Assembly: GCF_030644225.1 (NCBI RefSeq)
Contig: NZ_CP128650.1
Coordinates: forward strand, 1,912,001 to 1,976,000
Direction: 5' to 3'
Length of the DNA: 64,000 bases
Origin: Selenomonas dianae
GTDB lineage: Bacteria > Bacillota > Negativicutes > Selenomonadales > Selenomonadaceae
Positions 27,436 to 35,379 of the stretch are shown here, piece by piece. Both the position numbers and the translations under genes were made by a program. Below the pieces are notes generated by a model that worked only from the letters and a program-made list of their open reading frames with translations, searched no databases and was not told the DNA's origin. Within the stretch, counting starts at the first letter, position 1; the number at the start of each line of letters is the position of its first letter.

Positions 27436-28362
27436 TCAGTCGTCTGTATTGTCGAGGCTGTCCAGCTCGTACGGCGTTCCCTGATAGACGTAGTAGTTCA
27501 GCCAGTTGGCAAAGAGCAGATGTGCGACGCTGCGCCACCGCACGACGGGCATACGGTTCGGATCATCCTCGGGGTAATAGTTGCACGGTATATCGGGGGC
27601 AAGCCCCGCCGCAAGGTCGCGGTCGTACTCCGCCTTGAGCGTCATCGGATCGTACTCGGCGTGTCCCGTGATGAAGAACTGACGCCGGTGCAGATTCGCG
27701 ATGATGTAGACCCCGGCATCCCCCTCGGCAAGAATCGTCAGCTCCGGCACGCGCTCGATGTCCGTGCGCAGCGTTTCCGTATGGCGTGAGTGCGGTACAT
27801 AGAAGCTGTCGTCAAAGCCGCGCAGGAGGGGCTCGTGCTGCACGCAGAGACGGTGCTCAAAGACGCCGAAGATCTTCTTCTGCGTCCAGTGCTTCGGAAT
27901 GCCGTAGTGATAGTAAAGTCCTGCCTGTGCGCCCCAGCAGATATGAAAGGTCGAGTAGGCGTGTTTCTTGCTCCACTGCATGATTTCGGAGACTTCGTCC
28001 CAGTAGGCGACGCGCTCGAACGGAAGCTGTTCGATCGGCGCACCCGTGATGATGAATCCGTCGTATTTCTTGTGGCGCACCTCGGCAAATGTGCCGTAGA
28101 ACTCCGAGAGATAGGCACGCGAGGTGTGCGACGGGATGTAGGACTCCGTATAGATAAAGTCCGCCTCCACCTGCAAGGGTGTGTTGCCGAGCAGACGCAG
28201 GAGCTGCGTCTCGGTCACGTCCTTGATCGGCATGAGGTTCAGAATGAGGATGCGCAGCGGACGGATGTCCTGCCCGTACGCACGCGCCGCATTCATGACA
28301 AAGACGTTCTCCCTCTCAAGAACGTTGGTCGCAGGTAAATGATTCGGTATTTTAATGGGCAT
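27436..28362 (-). CDS. metA: Homoserine O-acyltransferase (MetA type, probably acetyl-specific)
   Basis: 308 residues. First committed step of methionine synthesis, acylating the homoserine hydroxyl. The glutamine-amidotransferase-like fold has nucleophile Cys142 (ICWGAQAG) and the His-Glu pair at 234/236 (TGHAEYD). Residue 111 is Glu ([11 protein letters not shown]); in characterised MetA proteins Glu here goes with acetyl-CoA and Gly with succinyl-CoA use, so acetyl transfer is predicted despite the usual succinyltransferase label. GGAAGGAAAA precedes the ATG. No SAM riboswitch was noticed upstream. Confidence 0.93.
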   Translation of the reverse strand: MPIKIPNHLPATNVLERENVFVMNAARAYGQDIRPLRILILNLMPIKDVTETQLLRLLGNTPLQVEADFIYTESYIPSHTSRAYLSEFYGTFAEVRHKKYDGFIITGAPIEQLPFERVAYWDEVSEIMQWSKKHAYSTFHICWGAQAGLYYHYGIPKHWTQKKIFGVFEHRLCVQHEPLLRGFDDSFYVPHSRHTETLRTDIERVPELTILAEGDAGVYIIANLHRRQFFITGHAEYDPMTLKAEYDRDLAAGLAPDIPCNYYPEDDPNRMPVVRWRSVAHLLFANWLNYYVYQGTPYELDSLDNTDD

Positions 28363-28407
28363 ATTGTCCGTTTTCCTTCCCCAACGAGATGCGCCATCCC
28401 CGCCGCA

Positions 28408-29283
28408 TCACGAAAGCTGATAGCGGTTGACCCACGTCGCATAGCCGTCCGCAAAGGCACGCAGGCGGATGAGCCCGCGCCCCTCGGAGGACTCGGAACG
28501 GATCATCCGATACGAACCCTCATAGGCATCCTCCAACGGATGCCAGCCCTCTGCGGGAGTCCAGTATTTCCCCGTCACCATGCGCTCCGTCCCCTGCGGA
28601 AGGTTCACCGCACGCTTGTCAAATTTGATCTCAATCGCCTTGCCGTCCGCATCACGCACCTCCGTCCACGCCCAGAAGATGAGGTTGTCCCCCATGCGGC
28701 GCATGGTCGAGGTATCCGCCGTCACCTGCGTCCGCATCCCGCCGGAACTCTCGTCCGACCACAGGAGGATCCAGCGGTCGTCTGCGTGCATCCGCTCGAA
28801 CTCCCCCTGATGAAAGACGGCATCGACGATCACGGCATAGAACTCCTCGTCAAACTGCTGGGAGTTCATCTCCTTCTCCCTGCCCTCCGCCTTGGACCAG
28901 AGGACATTGCCCGCCGCATCGTAGAATGTCTCGCTGATGTACTGCAAGGTGCGCTGCTGCGGAACGACCCGCACGGCGGCAACGGTATACGCAAGCTGTC
29001 CCGGATCCTCGATGACGTGTTCAATCTGATAGTTGCGAATCGTCTCCTCCGCGCCCGCATAGCTGAGGGTCGTCTTGATCTCCGCCGCGATCTCAGTCGC
29101 CACAGAGGATGCCCCGGACGCGGGCATGATCTGCTGCAGCACACGCACGGAGGCGGGCGCATAGAATTTCGAATACTTGTCCGACGCACTCACAAATGTC
29201 CATGTGTATTCTGCCGCGAGGGCTGCAGGACACAGTACGAGGAGAAAGAACAGGGTCGTGATGAAACTTACACCATAGCGCAT
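28408..29283 (-). CDS. Unknown secreted protein
   Basis: 291 residues with a clear signal peptide (residues 1-23, ending ALA before AEYTW). The mature part is mixed beta/alpha with many Trp (WTFVS, WILLWSDE, FWAWTEV, KYWTPAEGW) in short repeats of strand-rich segments. This resembles the periplasmic SH3-like or lipoprotein-type unknowns common in Selenomonadales, but no named family is certain. AAGGAG lies before the ATG. It is between the PHP phosphatase and metA. Confidence 0.65.
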   Translation of the reverse strand: MRYGVSFITTLFFLLVLCPAALAAEYTWTFVSASDKYSKFYAPASVRVLQQIMPASGASSVATEIAAEIKTTLSYAGAEETIRNYQIEHVIEDPGQLAYTVAAVRVVPQQRTLQYISETFYDAAGNVLWSKAEGREKEMNSQQFDEEFYAVIVDAVFHQGEFERMHADDRWILLWSDESSGGMRTQVTADTSTMRRMGDNLIFWAWTEVRDADGKAIEIKFDKRAVNLPQGTERMVTGKYWTPAEGWHPLEDAYEGSYRMIRSESSEGRGLIRLRAFADGYATWVNRYQLS

Positions 29284-29301
29284 TCTTTGGCACTCCTTTC
29301 T

Positions 29302-30153
29302 CTAGTCCAGAGCGACGCACGCACGCGTACGCCCTCCCGTGAAGCGAATCTGCTCCCGATAACCGAAGGAGTGTGCGTACTGCACCGCCTCCTCGTTGTA
29401 GCGTGCGCAGTCCTCCGGCTTGTGCGCATCCGAGGTGGTGATGAGCGGCAATCCATAGTCCCGCGCCACACGCATAAAGTCCGGATACGGAGAGAACTCC
29501 TTCACGGGGTAGCGGTAGTACGTCCCCGTGTTGAGGTCAACGATCATATCCGCCGCCTTCATCGCACGCGCCACGCGTTCGAGGTACGGCGTGACATCAA
29601 AGTCGGGGAAATGTTTGTACAGGCGGATGTTAAAGGGATGGCCGAGCGCATCGTAAAGCCCCGCTGCCGCGAGCTTTTCCACCTCCTCGGTATACCATTC
29701 GTAGATGTCCGTGAGAGAGTGGTTCTCCCATTCCGCCACGATCGCCCCCGTATCATACGCCCAGCCGCGCAGGAAATGCACAGACCCGATCACATAGTCA
29801 AAGGGGTAGGCACGGAGGATTTTTGCGACCGCCTCCTGATTTTGGAAGTTGCAGACCTCGATGCCCGCGAGAACCTTGTATTTTTTTTGCAGCTTTTCAA
29901 TAAAGGCAAAGTATTCGTCGAGCGTGTACTTGAACTTGTTCGTCTTCAGCCATGTGCGCTGAAAGCTGCCGACAAAGGAATCGTCCAAGATGAGATCGTC
30001 ATAGTAGAGCTGCTCGAACTCCGGAAAGGTGTGCGAATGCTCGGAAAAACCGATCTCATGCACGCCGCGCTCCGCCGCCGCGCGGACGAAGCCCGCAGCG
30101 TAGTCCTCATCGTACGAGCCATACTCAAGGTGCATATGATAGTCAAAGCGCAT
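29302..30153 (-). CDS. PHP-family histidinol-phosphatase-like hydrolase
   Basis: 283 residues, a PHP metal-dependent phosphoesterase of the HisK/HisJ group. Metal-binding motifs are YHMHLE (about 5-10), the SEHS region near 37-40, the GIEVCNF region, GSVHFL and TSDAHK near the C-terminus. These ligate a tri-metal centre. Members dephosphorylate histidinol phosphate, but without other his genes nearby the substrate is not certain. It is followed closely by the HAD phosphatase gene upstream (9-bp gap), so the two are probably co-transcribed. Confidence 0.82.
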   Translation of the reverse strand: MRFDYHMHLEYGSYDEDYAAGFVRAAAERGVHEIGFSEHSHTFPEFEQLYYDDLILDDSFVGSFQRTWLKTNKFKYTLDEYFAFIEKLQKKYKVLAGIEVCNFQNQEAVAKILRAYPFDYVIGSVHFLRGWAYDTGAIVAEWENHSLTDIYEWYTEEVEKLAAAGLYDALGHPFNIRLYKHFPDFDVTPYLERVARAMKAADMIVDLNTGTYYRYPVKEFSPYPDFMRVARDYGLPLITTSDAHKPEDCARYNEEAVQYAHSFGYREQIRFTGGRTRACVALD

Positions 30154-30162
30154 GGGATCACC

Positions 30163-30966
30163 TCAATCAAATTCACCTGCAAGGATGCGCTCGCAGACCG
30201 TCAGCACCCCGTGCGCCCGATTGCTCGGCGCACGGTATCGCGCACGCTCCTTGACGGCGGGAATGGCGTTCTCCATCGCAAAGCTGTGTGTCACGGCATC
30301 CATGAGCTCCAGATCGTTCCCATAGTCGCCGAACGCCGCGCATTCATCGGGGGCGATGCCAAGCCGCTCCTGAATCCGCCGGGCGGCGACGCCCTTGCTC
30401 ACGCCCTGCCCGTAGACATCTACCCACTCGGCGCTGGAGAGGGTTACCTGCATCCGATCCGCATACTGCTGCATGGCAGGGTAGATCGTCTGCGCGGCGT
30501 TGCCCGACGGGTCACAGAACGCCATCTTGATCGGCACATCGTCCACGGCGGCAAAATCCTCCACCACAGCCGAGTCCGACACATATTTTGCGAGCTCCGT
30601 GCGAAAGGACTCCGTATTGTCCGCCGCGTGGAGATAGCCGCACTTTTTCCCGCAGTATATGGAATGCACGCCCGCCAGCCCTTCGCCCGTCCGCATCACA
30701 GCAAGCGCAAGCGATGTGTCCACGGGACTGGAAAACAGCTCCCTGTCGTGCTCCATCACAAGCGTACCGTTCTCCGCGAGAAAGATCATCTCATCCCACC
30801 ACGGTGCAAACGTCTGACGGAGCGAGGCATACTGCCGCCCCGACGCGGGCGCGAATCGGATGCCGCGCTCCTTTAGGCGTGCGTAGACCGCGCCGAACCC
30901 TGCGGGCAGATTCCCATGCTCGTCGAGCAGCGTTCCGTCCATATCCGAAAAGATCAGCCGTATCAT
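30163..30966 (-). CDS. HAD-superfamily phosphatase (Cof type)
   Basis: 267 residues. HAD motif I is DMDGTLLDE (Asp nucleophile and acid), motif II is ASGR at about 37-40, and the C-terminal GDYGNDLELMDAV carries motif IV; a C2 cap lies between. Cof-type enzymes are promiscuous sugar-phosphate or flavin-phosphate phosphatases. The ATG at 30966 is chosen because GGAGAGGTGA lies close upstream. An in-frame ATG far upstream would add a hydrophobic segment but overlaps the upstream non-coding region. Confidence 0.87.
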   Translation of the reverse strand: MIRLIFSDMDGTLLDEHGNLPAGFGAVYARLKERGIRFAPASGRQYASLRQTFAPWWDEMIFLAENGTLVMEHDRELFSSPVDTSLALAVMRTGEGLAGVHSIYCGKKCGYLHAADNTESFRTELAKYVSDSAVVEDFAAVDDVPIKMAFCDPSGNAAQTIYPAMQQYADRMQVTLSSAEWVDVYGQGVSKGVAARRIQERLGIAPDECAAFGDYGNDLELMDAVTHSFAMENAIPAVKERARYRAPSNRAHGVLTVCERILAGEFD

Positions 30967-31068
30967 CCCGTCACCTCTCCTTCTCCATAATGTTCTCATT
31001 ATAACAAAGAACAATTTTACACGCAATGAAAAGAAACCGCAGGATAAGACAGCAATAAAAAATGAGCT

Positions 31069-31096
31069 GCTGCACGAGGCAAAAGCCTCGCACAGC
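31069..31096 (-). terminator. Terminator of the propionate operon
   Basis: 12-bp stem with two G-U pairs (31069-31080 with 31085-31096), 4-nt loop, then TCATTTTTT in the minus direction, 28 bp past the mmdC stop. Confidence 0.8.
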
Positions 31097-31124
31097 AACC
31101 CATAAACGTATCTCTGCGTCGAAA

Positions 31125-31520
31125 TCAGCCGAGGATGACAAGTGCCTCGCGCACCTTGACCGACTGTCCTGCCGTAACGTTGATCGCCTTGACCGTGCCG
31201 TCCGCAGGTGCTGCGATCTCGTTCTGCATCTTCATCGCCTCAAGGATGAGGAGCGTATCGCCCGCCTTGACCGCCTGACCGACCGAGACCTTGACCTCGA
31301 TGATCTTGCCGGGCATCGGAGCGTCCACGGAGCTCTCGCCCGCCCCTGCCGATGCCGCCGGTGCTGCCGGAGCCGCAGGAGCTGCCGGTGCAGGAGCAGC
31401 CGGAGCCGGTGCAGGAGCGGCTGCACGCGGTGCAGCTGCGGGAGCTGCGCCTGCTGCGCGTACTTCCTCGACCTCAACCTCATAAGCAGTGCCGTTGACC
31501 GTGATGTTGAACTTCTTCAT
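31125..31520 (-). CDS. mmdC: Biotin carrier subunit of methylmalonyl-CoA decarboxylase (gamma)
   Basis: 131 residues. After an N-terminal beta segment, an Ala-Pro linker (about 22-58) leads to a biotinyl domain whose acceptor lysine is Lys97 in EAMKM. It carries CO2 taken from methylmalonyl-CoA by the alpha subunit. It is last in the operon, before the terminator. The beta subunit that would use the carboxybiotin to pump Na+ is not adjacent. An alternative reading is a transcarboxylase 1.3S-type carrier. Confidence 0.92.
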   Translation of the reverse strand: MKKFNITVNGTAYEVEVEEVRAAGAAPAAAPRAAAPAPAPAAPAPAAPAAPAAPAASAGAGESSVDAPMPGKIIEVKVSVGQAVKAGDTLLILEAMKMQNEIAAPADGTVKAINVTAGQSVKVREALVILG

Positions 31521-31550
31521 GTGTTATTCCTCCAACATTTATATTCCCAA

Positions 31551-31580
31551 GGGAAGCACGCCGTTTCATCAATGCTTCCC
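31551..31580. repeat. Small inverted repeat between mmdE and mmdC
   Basis: GGGAAGCA (31551-31558) and TGCTTCCC (31573-31580) form an 8-bp stem. The arm equals the tip of the family 2 repeat, so it may be a solo remnant. Confidence 0.5.
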
Positions 31581-31596
31581 CCGCGACAGACATTCC

Positions 31597-31734
31597 TCAA
31601 AGATTGCTGCGATTGGCGAGCGTCCAGATCTCTGCCGGCTTGATGCGCACAGCGACAACCTTGCCGCCCATCGCCGACTGAACAGCGGCTGTGATGACTG
31701 CGACGATCTCCGGCCCAGCGGTATTTGTAGCCAT
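31597..31734 (-). CDS. mmdE: Tiny decarboxylase subunit, epsilon-like
   Basis: 45 residues, with a textbook ribosome site (AGGAGG, five bases before the ATG at 31734) and 18 bp after mmdA. The sequence (EIVAVITAAVQSAMGG ... VRIKP ... WTLANR) matches the pattern of the Veillonella epsilon subunit and the C-terminal end of delta/OadG subunits (alternating V-A helix, then Arg-rich strand and W-x-x-x-x-R). These ends bind the alpha subunit and stabilise the complex. The membrane-anchoring helix of a delta subunit is missing and no mmdD gene is found. It is too short to be listed by most gene callers. Confidence 0.8.
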   Translation of the reverse strand: MATNTAGPEIVAVITAAVQSAMGGKVVAVRIKPAEIWTLANRSNL

Positions 31735-31752
31735 ATTTTACCTCCTGCCTGA

Positions 31753-33285
31753 TTAGAGCGGAATGTTCCCGTGCTTCTTCGCGGGATTGTCCTCACGCTT
31801 GCTCGCAAGTGCGTTGAGTGCCGTGATGATGTAGGGGCGCGTCTCACTCGGCGTGATGACCATGTCGGCGTAGCCGCGCTCCGCCGCCTTGTACGGGGTC
31901 GCGAACTCCTCAATGTACTCCGCCGTACGCGCATCCTTGTCCGGATCCTTGCGGAAGATGATGTTCGCCGCGCCCGCAGGGCCCATGACGGCGATCTCAG
32001 ACGTCGGCCATGCCATGACCTGATCCGCACCGAGCTCGCGGTTGCACATTGCGATGTAGGAGCCGCCGTACGCCTTGCGCGTGATGACCGTAACCTTCGG
32101 CACCGTCGCCTCGCTGTAGGCATAGAGCATCTTCGCGCCGTGGCGGATGATGCCGCTGTACTCCTGATCGACGCCCGGCAGGAAACCCGGCACATCGACG
32201 AGGTTGACGAGCGGAATGTTGAACGCATCGCAGAAGCGGATGAAGCGCGCCGACTTGTTGGACGCATCGACATCGAGGCAGCCCGCCATGACGTTCGGCT
32301 CGTTCGCGATGATGCCGACCGTGCGGCCGTCAAAGCGTGCGAAGCAGCAGATGATGTTCGTCGCGAAATGCTGATGCACCTCGTAGAACTCGCCGTTGTC
32401 GACGATGGAACGAATGACATCCTTCATGTCATACGGTGCATTCGGATTGTCGGGGATGAGCGTGTTGAGGCTCTCGTCCTGACGGTTCGGGTCGTCGCCC
32501 GTCTCTACGTGCGGGACTTCCTCCATGTTGTTGCTCGGGAGGAAGGAGAGCAGGTAGCGGATCTGGTCGATGCAGTCCTGATCGTTCTCCGCCGCAAAAT
32601 GTGCAACGCCGGAGCGGCTGTTGTGCGTCATTGCACCGCCGAGTGCCTCCGCCGTGACCTCCTCCGCCGTGACCGCCTTGATAACGGCAGGTCCCGTGAT
32701 GAACATCTGGCTTGTTTTCTTCACCATGAAGATGAAGTCCGTAAGAGCGGGGCTGTAGACCGCGCCGCCCGCGCAGGGTCCCATGATGACAGAGATCTGC
32801 GGGATGACACCCGAGGACTTCGTGTTGCGGTAGAAGATGCCGCCGTAGCCCGAGAGGGCATCGACCGCCTCCTGGATGCGTGCGCCGCCCGAATCGTTGA
32901 TGCCGATGCAGGGTGCGCCCATCTTCATCGCGAGATCCATGACCTTCCAGATCTTGTGTGCGTGCTTTTCGCCGAGCGAACCGCCCTCAACGGTGAAGTC
33001 CTGTGCGAATGCGTAGACGAGGCGGCCGTTCACCGTGCCGTAGCCCGTCACAACGCCCTCGCCCGGCAGCTCCTTCTTGTCCTGCCCGAAGTTGGTGCAG
33101 CGATGACGAACGAACATATCCAGTTCGACGAAGCTGTCCTCATCGAAAAGCAGGTCAAGGCGCTCACGTGCGGTGAGTTTGCCCTTGCTGTGCTGTTTCT
33201 CGATGTTCTTGGCGCCGCCGCCCTGTTTCAGATGCTCTTTCTTCTCCAGCATCAACTCAATTTTTTCCTGGACTGTGGACATCAT
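31753..33285 (-). CDS. mmdA: Methylmalonyl-CoA decarboxylase alpha subunit (carboxyltransferase)
   Basis: 510 residues, acyl-CoA carboxyltransferase with duplicated crotonase folds. Oxyanion-type glycine pairs are seen in GINDSGGARIQE, MGPCAGGAVYSPA and TRKAYGGSYIAM, and the start ARERLDLLFDEDSFVELD is typical. It moves CO2 from (S)-methylmalonyl-CoA to biotin on MmdC, giving propionyl-CoA. Length equals the Veillonella subunit (about 509). AGGAGGG lies before the first of two adjacent ATGs. It belongs to the operon between the epimerase and the tiny subunit. Confidence 0.95.
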   Translation of the reverse strand: MMSTVQEKIELMLEKKEHLKQGGGAKNIEKQHSKGKLTARERLDLLFDEDSFVELDMFVRHRCTNFGQDKKELPGEGVVTGYGTVNGRLVYAFAQDFTVEGGSLGEKHAHKIWKVMDLAMKMGAPCIGINDSGGARIQEAVDALSGYGGIFYRNTKSSGVIPQISVIMGPCAGGAVYSPALTDFIFMVKKTSQMFITGPAVIKAVTAEEVTAEALGGAMTHNSRSGVAHFAAENDQDCIDQIRYLLSFLPSNNMEEVPHVETGDDPNRQDESLNTLIPDNPNAPYDMKDVIRSIVDNGEFYEVHQHFATNIICCFARFDGRTVGIIANEPNVMAGCLDVDASNKSARFIRFCDAFNIPLVNLVDVPGFLPGVDQEYSGIIRHGAKMLYAYSEATVPKVTVITRKAYGGSYIAMCNRELGADQVMAWPTSEIAVMGPAGAANIIFRKDPDKDARTAEYIEEFATPYKAAERGYADMVITPSETRPYIITALNALASKREDNPAKKHGNIPL

Positions 33286-33304
33286 ATCCCTCCTGTATCT
33301 CTTA

Positions 33305-33336
33305 CCGCAGGATGCAGGAATGATGCAATCCTGCGG
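33305..33336. other. Intercistronic hairpin upstream of mmdA
   Basis: Perfect 9-bp arms, CCGCAGGAT (33305-33313) and ATCCTGCGG (33328-33336), without a T run. It may stabilise or process mRNA. Confidence 0.5.
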
Positions 33337-33366
33337 GAATGAACATTCTATAGCGCGGGTCGCTCC

Positions 33367-33783
33367 TCAGCGATCCTCATGCTCACAGATCTCAAGGAGA
33401 ACGCCCTTCGTCGATTTCGGATGGAGGAACGCGATCTTCGCGCCGCCCGCACCGATGCGCGGCTTCTCGTCGATCATGCGGACGCCCTTCGCCTTGAGAT
33501 CGGCAATCGCATTCTCGATGTTGTCCACGCGCAGGGCAATGTGCTGGATGCCCTCGCCCTTCTTCTCGATGTATTTCGTGATCGGGCTGTCCTCTGCCGT
33601 GCCGATGAGCAGCTCGATCTCACTCTTGTTCGGTGTCGGATGGAACGTCGTCGTGACCTTCTGCTCGGCGACGGTTTCCTCAGCCGTGCAGGGGATACCG
33701 ATCACGTCCGACCAGAAATTCTTTCCCTCCTCGAGATCTTTTACGGCAATCCCGATGTGATCCACTGCCAGAACCTTGAACAT
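33367..33783 (-). CDS. mce: Methylmalonyl-CoA epimerase
   Basis: 138 residues, vicinal-oxygen-chelate fold. Metal-ligand motifs are DHIGIAV (His9), the ELLIG stretch, QHIALRVDN and LLEICE (Glu near the end). It interconverts the R and S forms of methylmalonyl-CoA between the mutase and the decarboxylase. It lies 40 bp after meaB, with a small GGAAATT/AATTTCC hairpin (33800-33819) between. Confidence 0.94.
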   Translation of the reverse strand: MFKVLAVDHIGIAVKDLEEGKNFWSDVIGIPCTAEETVAEQKVTTTFHPTPNKSEIELLIGTAEDSPITKYIEKKGEGIQHIALRVDNIENAIADLKAKGVRMIDEKPRIGAGGAKIAFLHPKSTKGVLLEICEHEDR

Positions 33784-33823
33784 AGGTGCTTCCTCCTTGG
33801 GAAATTGCTGTCAATTTCCACTG

Positions 33824-34762
33824 TTAAGATAACATTTCGGCCATGACATCGCCCACCACGGTATAGGGGTCGGTCTCATGCGCCTTGATTTTCGCCACAT
33901 AGTCGTCCAGTCTGCCCGTATCGACAATGCGGCTCTCGATGTGACGGCGGACACCTGCGTGCAGGATGTCCAGCATCTCATCGCGTGTGCGGCGCGTACG
34001 CCGCTCGGTAAGGACACCATTCCCTTCGATATGGATACGGTGCTCCTCGATGGTATCGACCAGCTCCGTGATCCCATCGCCGCGATTCGCGACGACCTTG
34101 CGGATCGGAGGCCGCCAGTCGCTCATGTGATCGTCCAGATCGAGCATCATATTGATCTCACGGACGAGCTTGTCCGCGCCGTCAAGATCGGACTTGTTGA
34201 TGGCGAACACGTCGCCGATCTCAAGGATGCCCGCCTTGATCGCCTGGATGTCGTCGCCCATGCCCGGAATCAGTACGACCATGGTTGTGTCCGCCGCCCG
34301 CACAATATCCACTTCGGACTGCCCGACACCGACGGTCTCGACAAAGATGATGTCCTTGCCGAACGCATCCATGACCTTTACCGCGTCAGCAGTTTTGTGC
34401 GAAAGGCCGCCGAGGCTGCCGCGCGTTCCCATGCTGCGGATAAAAACGCCCTCATCGAGCGTCAGGTCGTTCATGCGGATGCGGTCGCCCAAAATGGCGC
34501 CGCCGGAAAAGGGGCTCGTGGGGTCGACGGCGATGATGCCGACGGTTTTCCCGCGTTTGCGGTATTCCTTGGCAATCTTGTCCGTCATGGTGCTTTTGCC
34601 CGCACCCGGAGGGCCGGTAATGCCGAGAACATAGGCATGTCCCGTATGCGGATAGAGCGCCTTCATGATGTCCGTCGCCGACGCGCGTTCGTTCTCGATC
34701 GCCGTGATGGCGCGCGAGAGCGCGAGGCGGTTTCCATTGAGCACTTCGGCTGCAATATCCAT
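33824..34762 (-). CDS. meaB: MeaB/ArgK GTPase, methylmalonyl-CoA mutase chaperone
   Basis: 312 residues, SIMIBI-class P-loop GTPase. Walker A GPPGAGKST is at about 50-58, the DPTSPFSGGAILGDRIRM switch region follows, then VETVGVGQSE and the base-specificity motif NKSD. It gates delivery of adenosylcobalamin to, and protects, methylmalonyl-CoA mutase. It is directly downstream of the mutase small subunit. The conserved C-terminal dimerisation helices are present. Confidence 0.94.
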   Translation of the reverse strand: MDIAAEVLNGNRLALSRAITAIENERASATDIMKALYPHTGHAYVLGITGPPGAGKSTMTDKIAKEYRKRGKTVGIIAVDPTSPFSGGAILGDRIRMNDLTLDEGVFIRSMGTRGSLGGLSHKTADAVKVMDAFGKDIIFVETVGVGQSEVDIVRAADTTMVVLIPGMGDDIQAIKAGILEIGDVFAINKSDLDGADKLVREINMMLDLDDHMSDWRPPIRKVVANRGDGITELVDTIEEHRIHIEGNGVLTERRTRRTRDEMLDILHAGVRRHIESRIVDTGRLDDYVAKIKAHETDPYTVVGDVMAEMLS

Positions 34763-34800
34763 GCGCCCACCTCCTTCGCGCAGTCACTCCATACAGGGGA

Positions 34801-34839
34801 ATGGATGACAGACAAAAGATTCTCCTGCCTGTCATCCAT
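34801..34839. other. Intercistronic hairpin between the mutase small subunit and meaB
   Basis: Perfect 11-bp arms, ATGGATGACAG (34801-34811) and CTGTCATCCAT (34829-34839). No T run, so it is unlikely to be a full terminator. Confidence 0.55.
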
Positions 34840-34857
34840 CCTTTCAAAATGACGTTG

Positions 34858-35250
34858 TTACGCCACATGCTCCTTGATGAAGTCAACTACGTCGCCGGTC
34901 GGTGTGCCGGGGGTAAAGACTGCGGCAACGCCCGCCTCCTTGAGTGCGGGGATGTCGCCCTCGGGGATGACCCCGCCGCCGATGACGAGCACGTCGTCCA
35001 TGCCCTTCTCGCGCAGCAGGTTCACGACCTTCGGGAACAGGTGCGGATGCGCACCCGAGAGAATACTCATCGCAACGACGTTCACATCCTCCTGCAGAGC
35101 TGCCTCGGCGATCTCCTCGGGGGTCTGACGAAGCCCCGTGTAGACGACCTCGAAGCCTGCATCGCGCAGGGCGCGGGCAACGACCTTCGCGCCGCGGTCA
35201 TGACCATCCAGACCCGGCTTTGCAACGAGCACTCTGATTTTCTCTGCCAT
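34858..35250 (-). CDS. Methylmalonyl-CoA mutase, B12-binding small subunit
   Basis: 130 residues, a stand-alone cobalamin-binding domain. The DxHxxG motif is DGHDRG (His17 is the lower cobalt ligand), followed by [10 protein letters not shown] and GGGVIP loops. It works with the separately encoded catalytic subunit upstream, a split arrangement known in archaea and some anaerobes. The ATG at 35250 follows GGAGG; longer in-frame reading is rejected. The 129-bp gap to the catalytic gene contains two GC hairpins. Confidence 0.93.
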   Translation of the reverse strand: MAEKIRVLVAKPGLDGHDRGAKVVARALRDAGFEVVYTGLRQTPEEIAEAALQEDVNVVAMSILSGAHPHLFPKVVNLLREKGMDDVLVIGGGVIPEGDIPALKEAGVAAVFTPGTPTGDVVDFIKEHVA

Positions 35251-35275
35251 TTTTATATTCCTCCTGAACAGGGCT

Positions 35276-35369
35276 GCCGCCGTGCGGGCGGCATACCCCC
35301 CTTGCATTCACCAAATTGTTTTCAGCTCTGTCCCGCAAACCGTGGATACGTGCGGTATATCCCCCGCAC
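35276..35369. other. Two hairpins between the mutase subunit genes
   Basis: GCCGCC/GGCGGC at 35276-35292 and GTGCGG/CCGCAC at 35350-35369. No coding frame is seen in this gap. Confidence 0.4.
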
Positions 35370-35379
35370 AAACACAGGC

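Noticed and set aside
29881-29888. A8 run in the PHP phosphatase gene as a phase-variation site
   Set aside because: It encodes lysines in a conserved helix of a housekeeping-type enzyme; length eight in A/T is near what is expected by chance.
30967-31098. Membrane-anchored N-terminus for the HAD phosphatase
   Set aside because: The longer frame has no ribosome site and lies in the non-coding region after the propionate operon terminator; a strong site marks the start at 30966.
35251-35379. Fourth copy of the family 1 element between the mutase subunit genes
   Set aside because: Only a short stretch near 35355-35385 resembles the element end; no second terminal repeat.
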